Notes: generated by a model not told the origin, from the letters alone. DNA of 64,000 bases from Tatlockia sp. (GCA_013697725.1 JACCWI010000058.1:1-64000), one strand, 5' to 3'; shown: positions 48,901-56,226, counted from the first letter of the stretch. Translations and numbers: made by a program.

Positions 48901-51234
48901 ATAGATGGAGTTCATAGTCGAAAAGATAAAAATGGCCTGACTAATTACTTAATTGCAGCCGGTAAAACTATCGGTGATGTTCAATTAAAGTCAGACGGCT
49001 CTCAACAATTAAATATTTATGGAGGTTTTACGCCAGATGGCGGTCAGAAAAATCAACTAGTCGGCAATCCTGAATCCTTTTTTTCTCGCGAAAATGAAAC
49101 CTCAACCTCGAGAGCTCGAGCGGAAAATACCTTGAGCAATTCGCCACAAGATAATACAGGAACCTATTCTGTGCAGGCAGGGGACACCCTTGAACATATT
49201 GCTTTTCAAGTATATGGTGACAGCAGTTTATGGTATTTAATAGCCGACGCCAATGGCATCACCGAGCACGATAGGGCAGAGCAATTACACAATGGAAAGC
49301 GATTAGTTATCCCTGCAGTTGCATCAAAACAACATTTTAATAGTAGCTCTTCTCTTATGGATTCAGATCCTTTAGGCGATTTGTCTGCAACCGCAGCGCC
49401 ATTAATAAACTTTACGCCTGGCACTGGCGCCAGCGCCAGAGCTAAGCATCACTCCTTATTTAAAAAAGTAACCATCGCTGCAATCACTGTTGTAGCTACG
49501 GTTATCGCCGCAGCAGTCTGTGCCAGTTTAGCCGGAGTTGCCGGTGCTGTTTTAAGCGGAGGCTTGGGGAACATTTTAGGTCTGGGAATGAAGGTTTTAG
49601 CAGGCCAAATCTTAGGTCCTCTTGGCTCGCTAGGCGCGGGCTTCACTGCCGGTGTGGCCGGTAATCTGGCAGGACAAGGGCTTGCTAATGCTTTTGGCAT
49701 GCAAGACGGAATGGATTTACGCTCAGCCCTTACCTCAGGTTTATCCACCGCCATCTCGACAGGTATTCTACAACAATTAAATTCGAGTAAATTTTTCTCA
49801 GACATCTTAGGCAAACTTGATAAAGCGTCCCTGCCTGGCTTTAATCTGTCTGCTGCTTCACAAATGTTAGGCCAAGATGCGGTAAGCCAAGGAATTAGTC
49901 TTGCAATGCAAAATCACCAACATTTTAATTGGTATGAACTAGGCACCAAAGCCGCTCTCTCCGGTGTGGTAGATAGCCAATATGGCAAACAATTTAATCA
50001 ATCTTTAACGGAGCACTTTGGTGAAACTCAGGGGAGCCTAATTCAGTCAGAACTGGGTGCGCTCGCAACCGGAGGTCTGCAAACAGCAATTAACGGCGGC
50101 CATTTTGATGCAATAAGAGTACTAGCTGACAACTTAGGTTCTGCAGTGGGGACGGGTTTTATCAAGTTACAAACCGAAAGCTTAGCTGCAGAACCAATAG
50201 TAATGGAGGCTAACGAAGCAGCGGAACTTGCAGGAGGCTATTCCCCCATACCCCTATTAGAAGAAGACAATTTTTCAGCAATTCCTGAAGGAACCTATGA
50301 GCGCTTTCAAAGAGAGCGCGCAGAAGGAGAAATATATAATTCCATCAAAGCAAAGATGTATGGATTATGGAACGAATACGAAGAGCCTGCTCTTGCCAAT
50401 AGCCCGGATTCATTTACCTCAATAACAAAAGAAACACCCCACCAGGCCACACTAGGAACCCGACTATTCGGCTCAATTCAAGCCCTGGGTGGTTCAATAG
50501 AAGTTGCACTAGGTTCAGCCCTGACAGCGGGAACCGCCGGCCTCGGCGCAATCCCCGGCTACGCCTTAGCTTTACATGGAATCGATAATATACTAACGGG
50601 CGGTGCAAAAACCCTAACCGGAGAAAACAACGAAACCCAAACCTACAACCTCTTAAGAAAAGCCTCAGTATCCCCAAGAAACGCAGCCTTAATCGATACA
50701 GGTCTATCATTACTCGGCAGTAACCCCACAGCAGCAGTAAGATTAGCCCCGAAAGTGACAAGTTACGCTGAAAAAGTTTATTATACTCAAAAGGGAGAGC
50801 TGGCTATAAAAGCAGGTAATTTGATGGAAAAGGCTAGAAGCCCGCTGATGGGGAATGCAGTATTGGGTGGATTATCGGGAGCTTATGGGGCTTTTGCTGC
50901 GGGTGGAGATTTAAGGGATGTGGGGGTTGGAGCATTGATGGGTATCACAGTTTCTAGACTAGGCAAAGCAGGAGGATTGGAGAAAATATTTAATAATCCT
51001 TATTTCACAACTGGTTTATCTAATCTCGCTGGTCAGATATATTCTCATCAAAGAAACCCTAGTGTTAATCATTACTCTGTAGTGTCTTTCGGTTTTACCT
51101 TAGCAGGGGTAAATGCAGCGAAATTCAAAACAGACGCAATCTCGCAGCCAATTTTAAAAACTATGATTGATACAATGTATATTAGTTCTTTCGGCGCTGT
51201 TGGTAATAACATTGGTAAAAAAACAGGATGGTAA
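39925..51234 (+). CDS. Giant YD/RHS-repeat protein with LysM and C-terminal pre-toxin region
   Basis: 3769 residues. No signal peptide. From about residue 120 to 3030 the protein is built of YD repeats (Y-X-Y-D-X2-G-R-L), including many long units with Y-A-N-R-L inserts followed by D-R-X2-Y-X-Y-D. Such repeats form the hollow shell of RHS and Tc toxins. A LysM domain (YSVQAGDTLEHIAFQVYGD) lies near 3079-3133. A hydrophobic Gly/Ala-rich stretch starts at about 3180, as in RHS toxins of this class. A distinct C-terminus follows from about 3490, followed one base later by a small membrane-protein gene. The canonical RHS core motif before the toxin was not seen. AAGGGGG lies upstream of the ATG. 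Base composition shifts within 50430-50765. Likely a polymorphic toxin; the toxic activity is unknown. Confidence 0.85.
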   Translation: MTQVFTSDGLGIAGSSLSQLGAFSSKGVATLGQGASSVYINAANGNLVFRQKDGFLASKGFGFELIQSYNSLGDKGQNWCFNFQTHLIIQEPLNCSNSVVIRVDEDGHQSRFIFNAEKNCYLAENGGTATLHFDNNNWTYREGADSCSFKYDATGLLKRMSDRDGHHIEFSYQNGQLERIKDSSEKQQVEWKFEKGLLRELITSSDGKIVHHLTYDYDEHQRLRKVSRDLGDNKIYWVTYDYAGDSNRITAIRQSDGTALYIDYDSEGRVKTLKDGEGRTTSYQYHKGKTVVINSLGEPIIYFYDEKGRLTGIDSPTNAAIRYEYSGNNLIAIHKGNLHWFFNYNESGDCIRIEDPTGHIINRIYDSEHKLLNESSSTVFDGNHHPLKAKTERFVYDERGHLRFKIDANGTVTEYRYNQEGLCQSMRTYLYTGYELDHLIDHQVLSLAELTLWTSLQNPQEISLKTFHYDWRGLLDNEAVYKAVDEKGEGLGHESILTYYHYDAAGRLLEKWIPYKDGYNKTSYLYDDLGRLIQRCDNQNHYERFEYDDSHQRIIETDAKGLQIIHNFDRAGLLLATQHLGSNQKNYGTTSYHYDDVGRLLYEINVDGKASYYFYDKEGQLIGVCKPGGALTHYRYDTLGRLVQTIQYQNALNTQTWQLEMPAWSDLQLKPASSDHISQIIYNAFNQIAYQINAEGAVIAFEYNAAGQVIKKTAYAQRLTDYKAENVLSFESISLNADINSDRSCHYYYDPEGRLIAEVNGEGFATSYRYDRQGHLIETIRFTNRLTVAARAEWIAPNSSSRDIHNFSLYNAASLKIADIDPLGYVTTYEYNEQGLIIKKRSLAEALTPEIFNTINAETMLSSLHLKETNRDHLSSYFYDDLGQLIEQREQNGLCILYRYDEKGLLIEKTSMDVKTQALRQQRFRYDAMGRIIQSLDALGVAELLRNPQLSVDEIEAVWQKHSQGYDYDLAGRIISQRNALNQTTRYFYNQAGQLIYTVNANGEVLEQHYDSFNQLVSTYRYAKVLKSNLAALTIEELSNDLKKLKNGMTDEAIFYEYNSLGLLIKKSIGKNGQQILAYNSFGELEETQQNANDAHRLINRYSYDRRGLKLHQFEDLLGVNRHKEHKYDSFERLEMIIDGQQGLTRYDFNQRGERTMIENQLQNRNYFTYDPFGRILSEKNYFEVKRYSYDDLNNTLTLEHPGLASKVKTQFNAFGDKIEFIDGKGNSSHFIFDEKGQLIEVKSPENVSRFYSYDAKGKLLLQIDEQGQQIAYSYDAEGRILSKTVDPKGLALTTSYRYDGLGQQLEIIEASGLRKTFAYDDRSNLIKSIIDPEGLNLIKEYYYDERGFLVKQVDVNANGKNKVTAFQWDNLGRKTAVIIDPDGLKLRTRFSYDQNDNLISQTDAKNQSSYFVYDASNLCHYQINARGVVTEHRYNSMGFETETIVYANPLQKLANYSEEGLALTIIPSELDRYQFRDFDNLGRVKASYDALGYATRYDYDANNNLVHKQRFSIAIPLAELKAGNRITPKGDIRQQFFAYDGLNRLVYQLDEANCLTQFDYDKAGQLIGKTRFANRLYNNSNHSVEQIKSSIRHSPLQDQYTAYSYDQAGRLAYQGNADGSVISYSYNELGAVIASKRYAARLNAELLKSGDWPAQLLTSNQDRISHFIFDAAGREIYRISAEGRVMERRYDALDNVVAELTHGIRVPLKPYTEEELIAMFSSDRSARRTDYDYDVVGRLNQKIEANQRKTSYRYDANNNVLSKVDAHSAQWIFIYDEENHLIEMRSPLTNIKNPEGKWENQARSIITRNSYDSFGNIVSTIRDAEGLKQTQHYVYDANNNKLQTIYPNVHVNAANNSSAAFSRIEQIQTLTEELRYNAFGEVIASKDRLNNWRYQAYDNKGQLSYSVSTQGGLTAHSYDAFGNLLSKIVYATYLIKEPNFDYSQNSIAKALIKNAKDRVETYNYDSNNRLIETRRAEVTSYNARTKHYEKLNPLSLTSYNAFGEVSQISVKRNETDWAKTSFYYDRDGLKTACLNAENYLSTYSYNDFGELAEEIEYANRTSNLDSESVTIPSVNAKDRHVVYSYDSLGQVTAKTLKQVSYQRLLNNSLRYETITSDLTTRYSYDAIGNLSSTTDYLNQLTNYYYDELNHLTTKIGPLTRAGRSATSYSYDSLGNLVETIRYARGAKQADESGFILESRISQDLVNRTLYDEQGKAITSIDGLNHEIHYSYNANGQVARSWQILKQIDGSARLIDKRFSYDEESHLLQSAIFKNDGQLRTEDARYNAFGEVIAKGIDANLATHIDYDNLGRVWRSNAEGHYQILVYDLTDKLTQVVTASNANSLEYSLYGVDLSDSRFAENLKFSEDQWRYNLQRQDNEYDALGHCLRYSKEFTKSIKDEEEGKLEQISQFSIMDRWGNVLSHTNARGFETSYEYNSFDKVIRQELPLATVLNDKFALLNIKPTIYYAYDALGRAIAVTDANGHILTKVLDAEGSTLEEMDALGHKRIKNYDLLGRLETSRNELNGITTYYYDAANRLIELKSPTSSQKYFYDETGKLIQQSDALGQATQFWYDNLDNLALKKEANGRFTAFNYDNVGHKIQEQDAYGFIKTWRYDELGRLVEHSDLGGHQTVYKYNNNGLLLEENSTAGKSISYRYLGDGQLLSYTDNTHHETANYSYDADGNMITRSAGRATQSNDNGWLREMDFYAYDAQGRLVSMRRRHPEDQDQRFPPKDNALLSVDYFYDAVGNVQLTHVESNHSGYYKLVDDNYFSYDANNRMLINKGYLQNGEIKIKESQGSELTYDEAGNVKDAYKYENNQKQRYTYVYDNNSRLLESWKNYHLYKTTHYDALDRIDQEYSHDNFGHATQLTTRYYEGDQLGRMTLSMAYVGGWAETEKTQYTYDQVGNLLSSHSTQFKNSGWILSTHLYSYALWDGYLQTSDSTMLSVNGIPATSGKNIREFDANGQLNKATDLFGDASGRTTTTDYQISAIDGVHSRKDKNGLTNYLIAAGKTIGDVQLKSDGSQQLNIYGGFTPDGGQKNQLVGNPESFFSRENETSTSRARAENTLSNSPQDNTGTYSVQAGDTLEHIAFQVYGDSSLWYLIADANGITEHDRAEQLHNGKRLVIPAVASKQHFNSSSSLMDSDPLGDLSATAAPLINFTPGTGASARAKHHSLFKKVTIAAITVVATVIAAAVCASLAGVAGAVLSGGLGNILGLGMKVLAGQILGPLGSLGAGFTAGVAGNLAGQGLANAFGMQDGMDLRSALTSGLSTAISTGILQQLNSSKFFSDILGKLDKASLPGFNLSAASQMLGQDAVSQGISLAMQNHQHFNWYELGTKAALSGVVDSQYGKQFNQSLTEHFGETQGSLIQSELGALATGGLQTAINGGHFDAIRVLADNLGSAVGTGFIKLQTESLAAEPIVMEANEAAELAGGYSPIPLLEEDNFSAIPEGTYERFQRERAEGEIYNSIKAKMYGLWNEYEEPALANSPDSFTSITKETPHQATLGTRLFGSIQALGGSIEVALGSALTAGTAGLGAIPGYALALHGIDNILTGGAKTLTGENNETQTYNLLRKASVSPRNAALIDTGLSLLGSNPTAAVRLAPKVTSYAEKVYYTQKGELAIKAGNLMEKARSPLMGNAVLGGLSGAYGAFAAGGDLRDVGVGALMGITVSRLGKAGGLEKIFNNPYFTTGLSNLAGQIYSHQRNPSVNHYSVVSFGFTLAGVNAAKFKTDAISQPILKTMIDTMYISSFGAVGNNIGKKTGW

Positions 51235-51235
51235 T

Positions 51236-51721
51236 ATGATCTGGAGAGATACCCGTTTATGTAATAAAGATTACCCGTCTAAATCATTGCTAAATATCAC
51301 AGTTTGGTTTATCCCTGTTTTAATAAGCCACATGATTTTTCTTTTGATAGTTAACGCAAGGGCGGAGAATATTATTGAAGATATAATATTACCTTCAGTA
51401 GTGATATTTATATTAACGTATTTAGGAATGTGTCATATTTTATTAGTTTTTCGAGGCAAAGAATATGTCAAGTTATTGGAAGAAAAAGACATTTTTGAAA
51501 TAATAAACATTTATAACGAGCAAATTTATTTCAGTATTGATGATGTACTTGAACTAAAAGTTCCTGAGTTTTCGTTTGTCAATTTATTCTTATTAGGTTC
51601 TGGTAAGCAAATATATGGTCTAAATATTATTCTTAAAAATGGTTGCAAATATCGAATAACTACTGACATGGAAGCTATTGAGTCACTTAAAGATTATCTC
51701 TTAGCCAGGTTAAAAAATTAA
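51236..51721 (+). CDS. Small two-helix membrane protein, candidate immunity protein
   Basis: 161 residues starting one base after the RHS stop, with AGGATGG upstream. Hydrophobic helices lie at about residues 21-40 and 51-72. A C-terminal domain ends YGLNIILKNGCKYRITTD plus a helix. The position right behind a polymorphic-toxin-like gene is where immunity genes lie, and the membrane location would fit a toxin acting at the inner membrane. It shares the LKNG-type C-terminus with the protein at 36897. The immunity role is inferred from position only. Confidence 0.6.
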   Translation: MIWRDTRLCNKDYPSKSLLNITVWFIPVLISHMIFLLIVNARAENIIEDIILPSVVIFILTYLGMCHILLVFRGKEYVKLLEEKDIFEIINIYNEQIYFSIDDVLELKVPEFSFVNLFLLGSGKQIYGLNIILKNGCKYRITTDMEAIESLKDYLLARLKN

Positions 51722-51822
51722 TCTAATATTTTAATAAAGCGAAAAATGACCAAGGGATAAAAACACTTATATAAAGAATAAAACTAGTGATAGTTGGCAA
51801 ATCGATTATATTTAGGAACGGA

Positions 51823-54291
51823 TTAATATAACTTTTTCTCAGCCAGATCTAAAAAAGCCTTCATAGCATTTTGTAATTGCTTATAAGCCTTATTAAAATG
51901 CTGCACGTCTAGCGGTTTTGTTTTAATTATCTCATGAAAACGCAAAAATGCATTCTCAAGTTGAGGCAATGTTAAATAACAGATTCCTCCGCGTACACGA
52001 TGCAACTCTTTGCGCAGCGCTTCAATATTCTGTGATAAATAAGCAAGTTCTAAAGTATTCTGGCTAGTTTTGAGGTCAATTGCGATAATTTCTAATAATT
52101 CACGTACTAGCGTTTCATCATCATTAAATTGCAGCAAACTCGCAGCCCAGTCAATAATTGTATTGTCGTTAATCTCATTTAATACGGCCTGTTCACTAGG
52201 CAACGTTTGTTGTTGTCTTTGTTTAAAAACGTATTGTTCTAATAAAAATTCTAATTTAGCTGGAGGTAAGGGTTTAAGACAAACTTCCTGAATACCAGCA
52301 TTTAAGGCTTCATTTCGTTTTGCTGAATCATTAGCATGCCCGGTTACTGCAATAATAGGAAGTTGTAAAAATTTGAGGTCATTCAATTTACGGATTTGTT
52401 TCGTGGTTTCAATCCCATCCATTCCATCACCTAAGCCAACATCCATCAAAACTAAATCGTAGTGAGTTTTTTGAACCATTGAGAATGCTTGCTCTCCATT
52501 TTTAGCGTGCTGACTGTCACAATTCAACCGAGTTAAAAAAGATTGTAGACTTTTGGCGGCAAGAGGATTGTCTTCTACGACTAACACTAATGCTGGTGAA
52601 TTGGATTTAAAACTTTTTTCCTGCTTTAGAATTGGTGTTAATGACTTGATTTGCACTTTGGCGGGTTCTGGTAGACTGACTTCATTTTTTTCTTCATCGA
52701 GGTGATTAGAAATAATAAGGGGAAGAGTTAGGCTAAAACAGGCTCCTTTGCCTGGCTCACTCTCTATAGTAATTGTTGCATTCATTGCCTCCATATAGCG
52801 TTTAACGGTAAAAAGACCTAATCCTGCACCTTTATACAATCCTTGGTATGAAGGCGTAAGACGAGAAAAATTCTCAAAAATAGCCTCAAATTTATCTATT
52901 GGGATGCCAATGCCAGAATCCTGTACCGAAATTTTCAAGTTTAAAGTGTCTCCAAATGAATTAGTCGATTGAGAATTATTCGCTAATTGAACTTTAATTT
53001 TAACAAATCCTTTTTCAGTAAATTTTATAGCATTCGATAAAAGATTGAGGAGTGTCCGGTCAAGATAATTCCGTAAGCCCCTAAAATAAAGTGGAATAGA
53101 TTTATCAATTTTATATGATAATTTTAATTTTTTGTGATAGGCCGCAGGTTGTAAAAGGTCGATATTGTGTTTGATTAACTTTTTTAAATTGAAGCACTCT
53201 GCCTCTTTAGGACAATGGCCTGTTTCTAAAATCATGATTTCTAAGATTTCGTTAAGGAGTACTAATAATTCATCCGTTGCCCCGATTAAGAGCTGGCTGT
53301 CTTCTTGTACGGTGTCCACAATACGTCTTAATAGGGGTAAATATTTTTTTTGGGGAGTGGTTTCCTTGAGAGCATCTTCTAATTCCGATCGGATTTCATC
53401 AGCTACATTGAACATCTCTTGAGTCATACCAATGATACCTGTTAAGGGTGTACGGATATCGTGGCTCATATTTGCGATGAATTCGGATTTTGCTTGATTA
53501 GCTGCTTCTGCAGCAATTTTAGCATGATAAAGTTCGTTTTCCATTTGTTTTCGTTCAGTGATATCCACCGAAATTCCAAGAAGACCATTCACCTCTCCTA
53601 ATGCATTATGGAGAGGTTTTTTTGTTGACAAAAAATACTGTTTGGAACCATCTGGTAAGACTGCGAATTCCTCAATAACTTGAGGAATCTTTGATTTCAT
53701 GATTTGAGTATCAATAGCGTCAGTAAGAGCGGCTTGTTCACGTTTTATTTCTTCAGGTTGGTTTTGCCGAATTAAATCATAGGCAGTTTTACCGACAATT
53801 TCTTCACGCGATGCTAAACCAACGTCTTTAGCTTGTTGATTGTTACATCCCTGTAGAATACATTTCTTGTCTTTCCAGAATACGTGACCTGGTAATTCTG
53901 AAATTATTTCTTCCAACGTAAATAATGATTCGGGTATTTTAATTTTAGGATAATAAAGACCTAGGATCGCAATAGGAGAATGGTTTTCATTTTGCAATAC
54001 TGTTCTGCGTAGACAAAAATCACTTATATAGTTTTCAACGGGTTGTGATAGGTTAATCGCTTGTTTGTCTTGTCTAATAATTTCATTTGCTTCAATTTTC
54101 CAAGGCATATCATAATCAGTAATTGTTGCATTTATTAATGTTAGATTTGCATCATTTGCTAGATGTGTATTGTAATATAAAAAATTACCGTCTATACCTT
54201 TGATATATATCCCAAAGGGTAGGCTATTAAAAAGTGTTTCGAAGTTAATTTTTTTCTTAATTTCCTGCCAATTCTCTTCATTATTTGGCAT
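51823..54291 (-). CDS. Hybrid sensor histidine kinase (PAS-PAS-HisKA-HATPase-REC-HPt)
   Basis: 822 residues. Two PAS regions (about 20-115 and 125-245) precede HisKA with the phospho-accepting His near 277 (NMSHDIRTPLTGI). The ATPase domain has NAIKFTEKG, DSGIGIP and GLGLFTVKRY. A receiver domain (about 565-690) has the acidic pair VEDN and phospho-site LVLMDVGLGDGMDG. The C-terminal HPt-like domain has ELHRVRGGICYL. No membrane helices are seen, so it senses a cytoplasmic signal. It lies 21 bases after the 399-residue unknown protein, in the same direction. Confidence 0.9.
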   Translation of the reverse strand: MPNNEENWQEIKKKINFETLFNSLPFGIYIKGIDGNFLYYNTHLANDANLTLINATITDYDMPWKIEANEIIRQDKQAINLSQPVENYISDFCLRRTVLQNENHSPIAILGLYYPKIKIPESLFTLEEIISELPGHVFWKDKKCILQGCNNQQAKDVGLASREEIVGKTAYDLIRQNQPEEIKREQAALTDAIDTQIMKSKIPQVIEEFAVLPDGSKQYFLSTKKPLHNALGEVNGLLGISVDITERKQMENELYHAKIAAEAANQAKSEFIANMSHDIRTPLTGIIGMTQEMFNVADEIRSELEDALKETTPQKKYLPLLRRIVDTVQEDSQLLIGATDELLVLLNEILEIMILETGHCPKEAECFNLKKLIKHNIDLLQPAAYHKKLKLSYKIDKSIPLYFRGLRNYLDRTLLNLLSNAIKFTEKGFVKIKVQLANNSQSTNSFGDTLNLKISVQDSGIGIPIDKFEAIFENFSRLTPSYQGLYKGAGLGLFTVKRYMEAMNATITIESEPGKGACFSLTLPLIISNHLDEEKNEVSLPEPAKVQIKSLTPILKQEKSFKSNSPALVLVVEDNPLAAKSLQSFLTRLNCDSQHAKNGEQAFSMVQKTHYDLVLMDVGLGDGMDGIETTKQIRKLNDLKFLQLPIIAVTGHANDSAKRNEALNAGIQEVCLKPLPPAKLEFLLEQYVFKQRQQQTLPSEQAVLNEINDNTIIDWAASLLQFNDDETLVRELLEIIAIDLKTSQNTLELAYLSQNIEALRKELHRVRGGICYLTLPQLENAFLRFHEIIKTKPLDVQHFNKAYKQLQNAMKAFLDLAEKKLY

Positions 54292-54312
54292 CACCTAATC
54301 CTAAATTAAGCT

Positions 54313-55512
54313 TCACTGTAATTTTAAAGTATCTGTTTTTTTTAATAATTCTTCAATAGCGAGCTTAAAACGTAAACATTGTGTATATACTGTGCCGCAA
54401 AATATATGATTTACAACAAAAAGTGAAGGATTTGTATAACAGCAACCTAAAGAAGAGGCTAATCGGCGCATAGTAATTAATTCATCTGAAATGGAGTAAT
54501 GAGTTTCCCTAAAGTCAATTATGTCTTGAAAAATATCTTGACCATAAGTGGCTAATTTTTGCCCGCTATATTGAGGGTGGGAAGCCATTGCTGATAATAT
54601 AATATTTTTAATTCCTGTGTTAATAAATCGTTGTAAATAATTGGTAGATTGTGCTTGAGAACAGCCCGTTATAACAATGCAGGCTTTGTGCAACTCATCT
54701 CTTAAATCATCATGATAGATAAAACCGGATCGCGTTGGATTTGGTTTGAAATAAATAGGAATGAACTCATCTTTCAACTTAGAAATCACTAAAATGGGGA
54801 TACCCTCTTTTAGCGCATGACTGTAGATGATTTTGGTAAAAAGATAACAAGGTAAAACCTGCCTCTCATCGTCATCTGAACGTTGTAATGCTTTTAAACT
54901 ATCCAAATTATATTGGTTATCCGTGCTTGCCCATCGAATAATCTCCTCACAGGAGTGCGAGGCCAAGGATAGTTGATAATGCCTTGCTAGCTTTTTTGAT
55001 ACTTTTCGTGACAGATTTATATCAAGACTAATAGTATCATAATCAATCACTGTATTTAGGGGTGTTTCTTTTTTAAAACGAGTTAAAAAATAAGATTGAA
55101 AAATTATTTTTTCTTCATCGCTAAGAAAAAAATGAATGCCAATTTTATCTGCAAGCTCTCGAACAGTATAATTATTGTTTTTCTCATGAGTGGTATTTGA
55201 TTTAAAAGTTAGTTGGTAAACGCATAATTTATTATACAGAATCTTTAACTCCTCGGTTCGCTTTACAGCTAATGATTTATCTATTGAGTCTTTTGCAAAT
55301 ACAGAAATTAAACAAGCTCTTATCTGGCATGCTGTATCTCCAACATGCGGGTCAAATTCTTCGTATTTTTTTTCAATGTAAAATAATCTAATAACATGAA
55401 CCAGAGTTTCTATTACAAAAGAGAAAAAATTAACTAAGTTTCCTCTCATTTTTTCATCTCTTATCATCGAATTTTCTGATTGAACCAATAAATCTAAAAA
55501 TGAATATTTCAC
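54313..55512 (-). CDS. Protein of unknown function, operonic with the sensor kinase
   Basis: 399 residues, not recognised. Rich in charged and hydrophobic residues, mostly helical by eye, with no signal peptide or membrane helix. Segments such as ACIVITGCSQAQSTNYLQRF and TGIKNIILSAMASHPQYSGQ suggest an alpha/beta domain in the second half. It is the first gene of a two-gene unit with the hybrid kinase and may supply or respond to its signal. An effector identity is also possible. Confidence 0.55.
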   Translation of the reverse strand: MKYSFLDLLVQSENSMIRDEKMRGNLVNFFSFVIETLVHVIRLFYIEKKYEEFDPHVGDTACQIRACLISVFAKDSIDKSLAVKRTEELKILYNKLCVYQLTFKSNTTHEKNNNYTVRELADKIGIHFFLSDEEKIIFQSYFLTRFKKETPLNTVIDYDTISLDINLSRKVSKKLARHYQLSLASHSCEEIIRWASTDNQYNLDSLKALQRSDDDERQVLPCYLFTKIIYSHALKEGIPILVISKLKDEFIPIYFKPNPTRSGFIYHDDLRDELHKACIVITGCSQAQSTNYLQRFINTGIKNIILSAMASHPQYSGQKLATYGQDIFQDIIDFRETHYSISDELITMRRLASSLGCCYTNPSLFVVNHIFCGTVYTQCLRFKLAIEELLKKTDTLKLQ

Positions 55513-55665
55513 CTATACTCCAGTATTACTGTCTTAAGAATCCATCTGTATCTAATCTATGCTTGAGAATGTAAGTGTGAGAAACATATTTACTTCCTCT
55601 TTAGGTGGTAAAAGTTTAATATGTTACCTTATGTTCAATAATTATTCATTACTACTGGTATCGAT

Positions 55666-55694
55666 TTGTAAAGGTTTTATATTCTGCTTATATA
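55666..55694 (+). promoter_or_regulatory. Promoter-like sequence before the small basic peptide gene
   Basis: TTGTAA (55666-55671), 17-base spacer, TATATA (55689-55694), about 40 bases before the ATG at 55734. It lies in an otherwise gene-free stretch, so it plausibly drives the small gene. Confidence 0.45.
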
Positions 55695-55733
55695 GTGATG
55701 CGATAAAGTAAATGGTCATTTTTTAATAGGTAT

Positions 55734-55832
55734 ATGTTTACCCGCGGGGGCGCTAGGTCTAAAGGTAAGAGCCGGCGCTATGGTAGTGAAAAGATTGCTA
55801 AGATTAAGAATAAAAATAAAAAACACGCATAA
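55734..55832 (+). CDS. Small basic peptide, 32 residues
   Basis: A short frame with AATAGG 5-6 bases before its ATG and a promoter-like sequence upstream. The product starts MFTRGGARSKGKSRRYGSEK and ends in a run of Lys, Asn, Ile and His. Over a third of the residues are Lys or Arg. The first half is GC-richer than its surroundings. It may be a real RNA- or membrane-active peptide, a leader, or chance. No homologue is recognised. Confidence 0.35.
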   Translation: MFTRGGARSKGKSRRYGSEKIAKIKNKNKKHA

Positions 55833-55922
55833 ATAGTTTGAATGGCAAATAATTTAAGGCCATTTATTTATCAAAGTAGTAAATTCACTATGAGTAAATT
55901 AATATAAAACGGATAGGTAATT

Positions 55923-56226
55923 ATGACTCTAATCAGATATATTATTGAATACGGATTTTTAATTAGCTTAATAATCAATTCTGCCCTGTTTATCCCACAA
56001 ATTCTAGCCCTTATTAAATTCGAAATCAGCTAAAGGGATCTCTCTGTTAACCTTTGCTGGGTTTAATGTTATACAAATTTTTATCATTCTACATGGATTT
56101 ATTATCAAAGATTATTTACTAGTCTCAGGTTATTTATTAAGTTTTCTGACCTGTGGGCTCGTCACCGTTCTTATCATTTACTATCGAAATGTAAAAAATG
56201 AACAGGAATTAATCAATGTTAAGTAG
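55923..56226 (+). pseudogene. Frameshifted PQ-loop / SemiSWEET-type transporter
   Basis: The frame from ATG 55923 (TAGGT upstream) reads MTLIRYIIEYGFLISLII...SALFIPQILALIK and stops at 56034. Shifting by one base restores KSAKGISLLTFAGFNVIQIF and LHGFIIKDYLLVSGYLLS to a stop at 56224. The PQ motif, the KSxxGxS motif and three hydrophobic helices over about 100 residues match SemiSWEET sugar transporters. One extra base near 56015-56025 breaks it. Its end overlaps the tail of the convergent LuxR-type gene. Confidence 0.7.

Noticed and set aside
49449-49814. 121-codon antisense frame across the pre-toxin region of the RHS gene
   Set aside because: Results from alanine/glycine-rich codons on the sense strand; no start context.
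50414-50761. 115-codon antisense frame rich in Leu and Arg opposite the GC-rich part of the RHS gene
   Set aside because: A by-product of the C-rich sense codons; no ribosome-binding site and no domain.
39925-51234. Tandem YD repeats considered as a DNA satellite or CRISPR-like array
   Set aside because: Repetition is at protein level with diverged DNA and an unbroken frame, typical of YD/RHS coding sequence.
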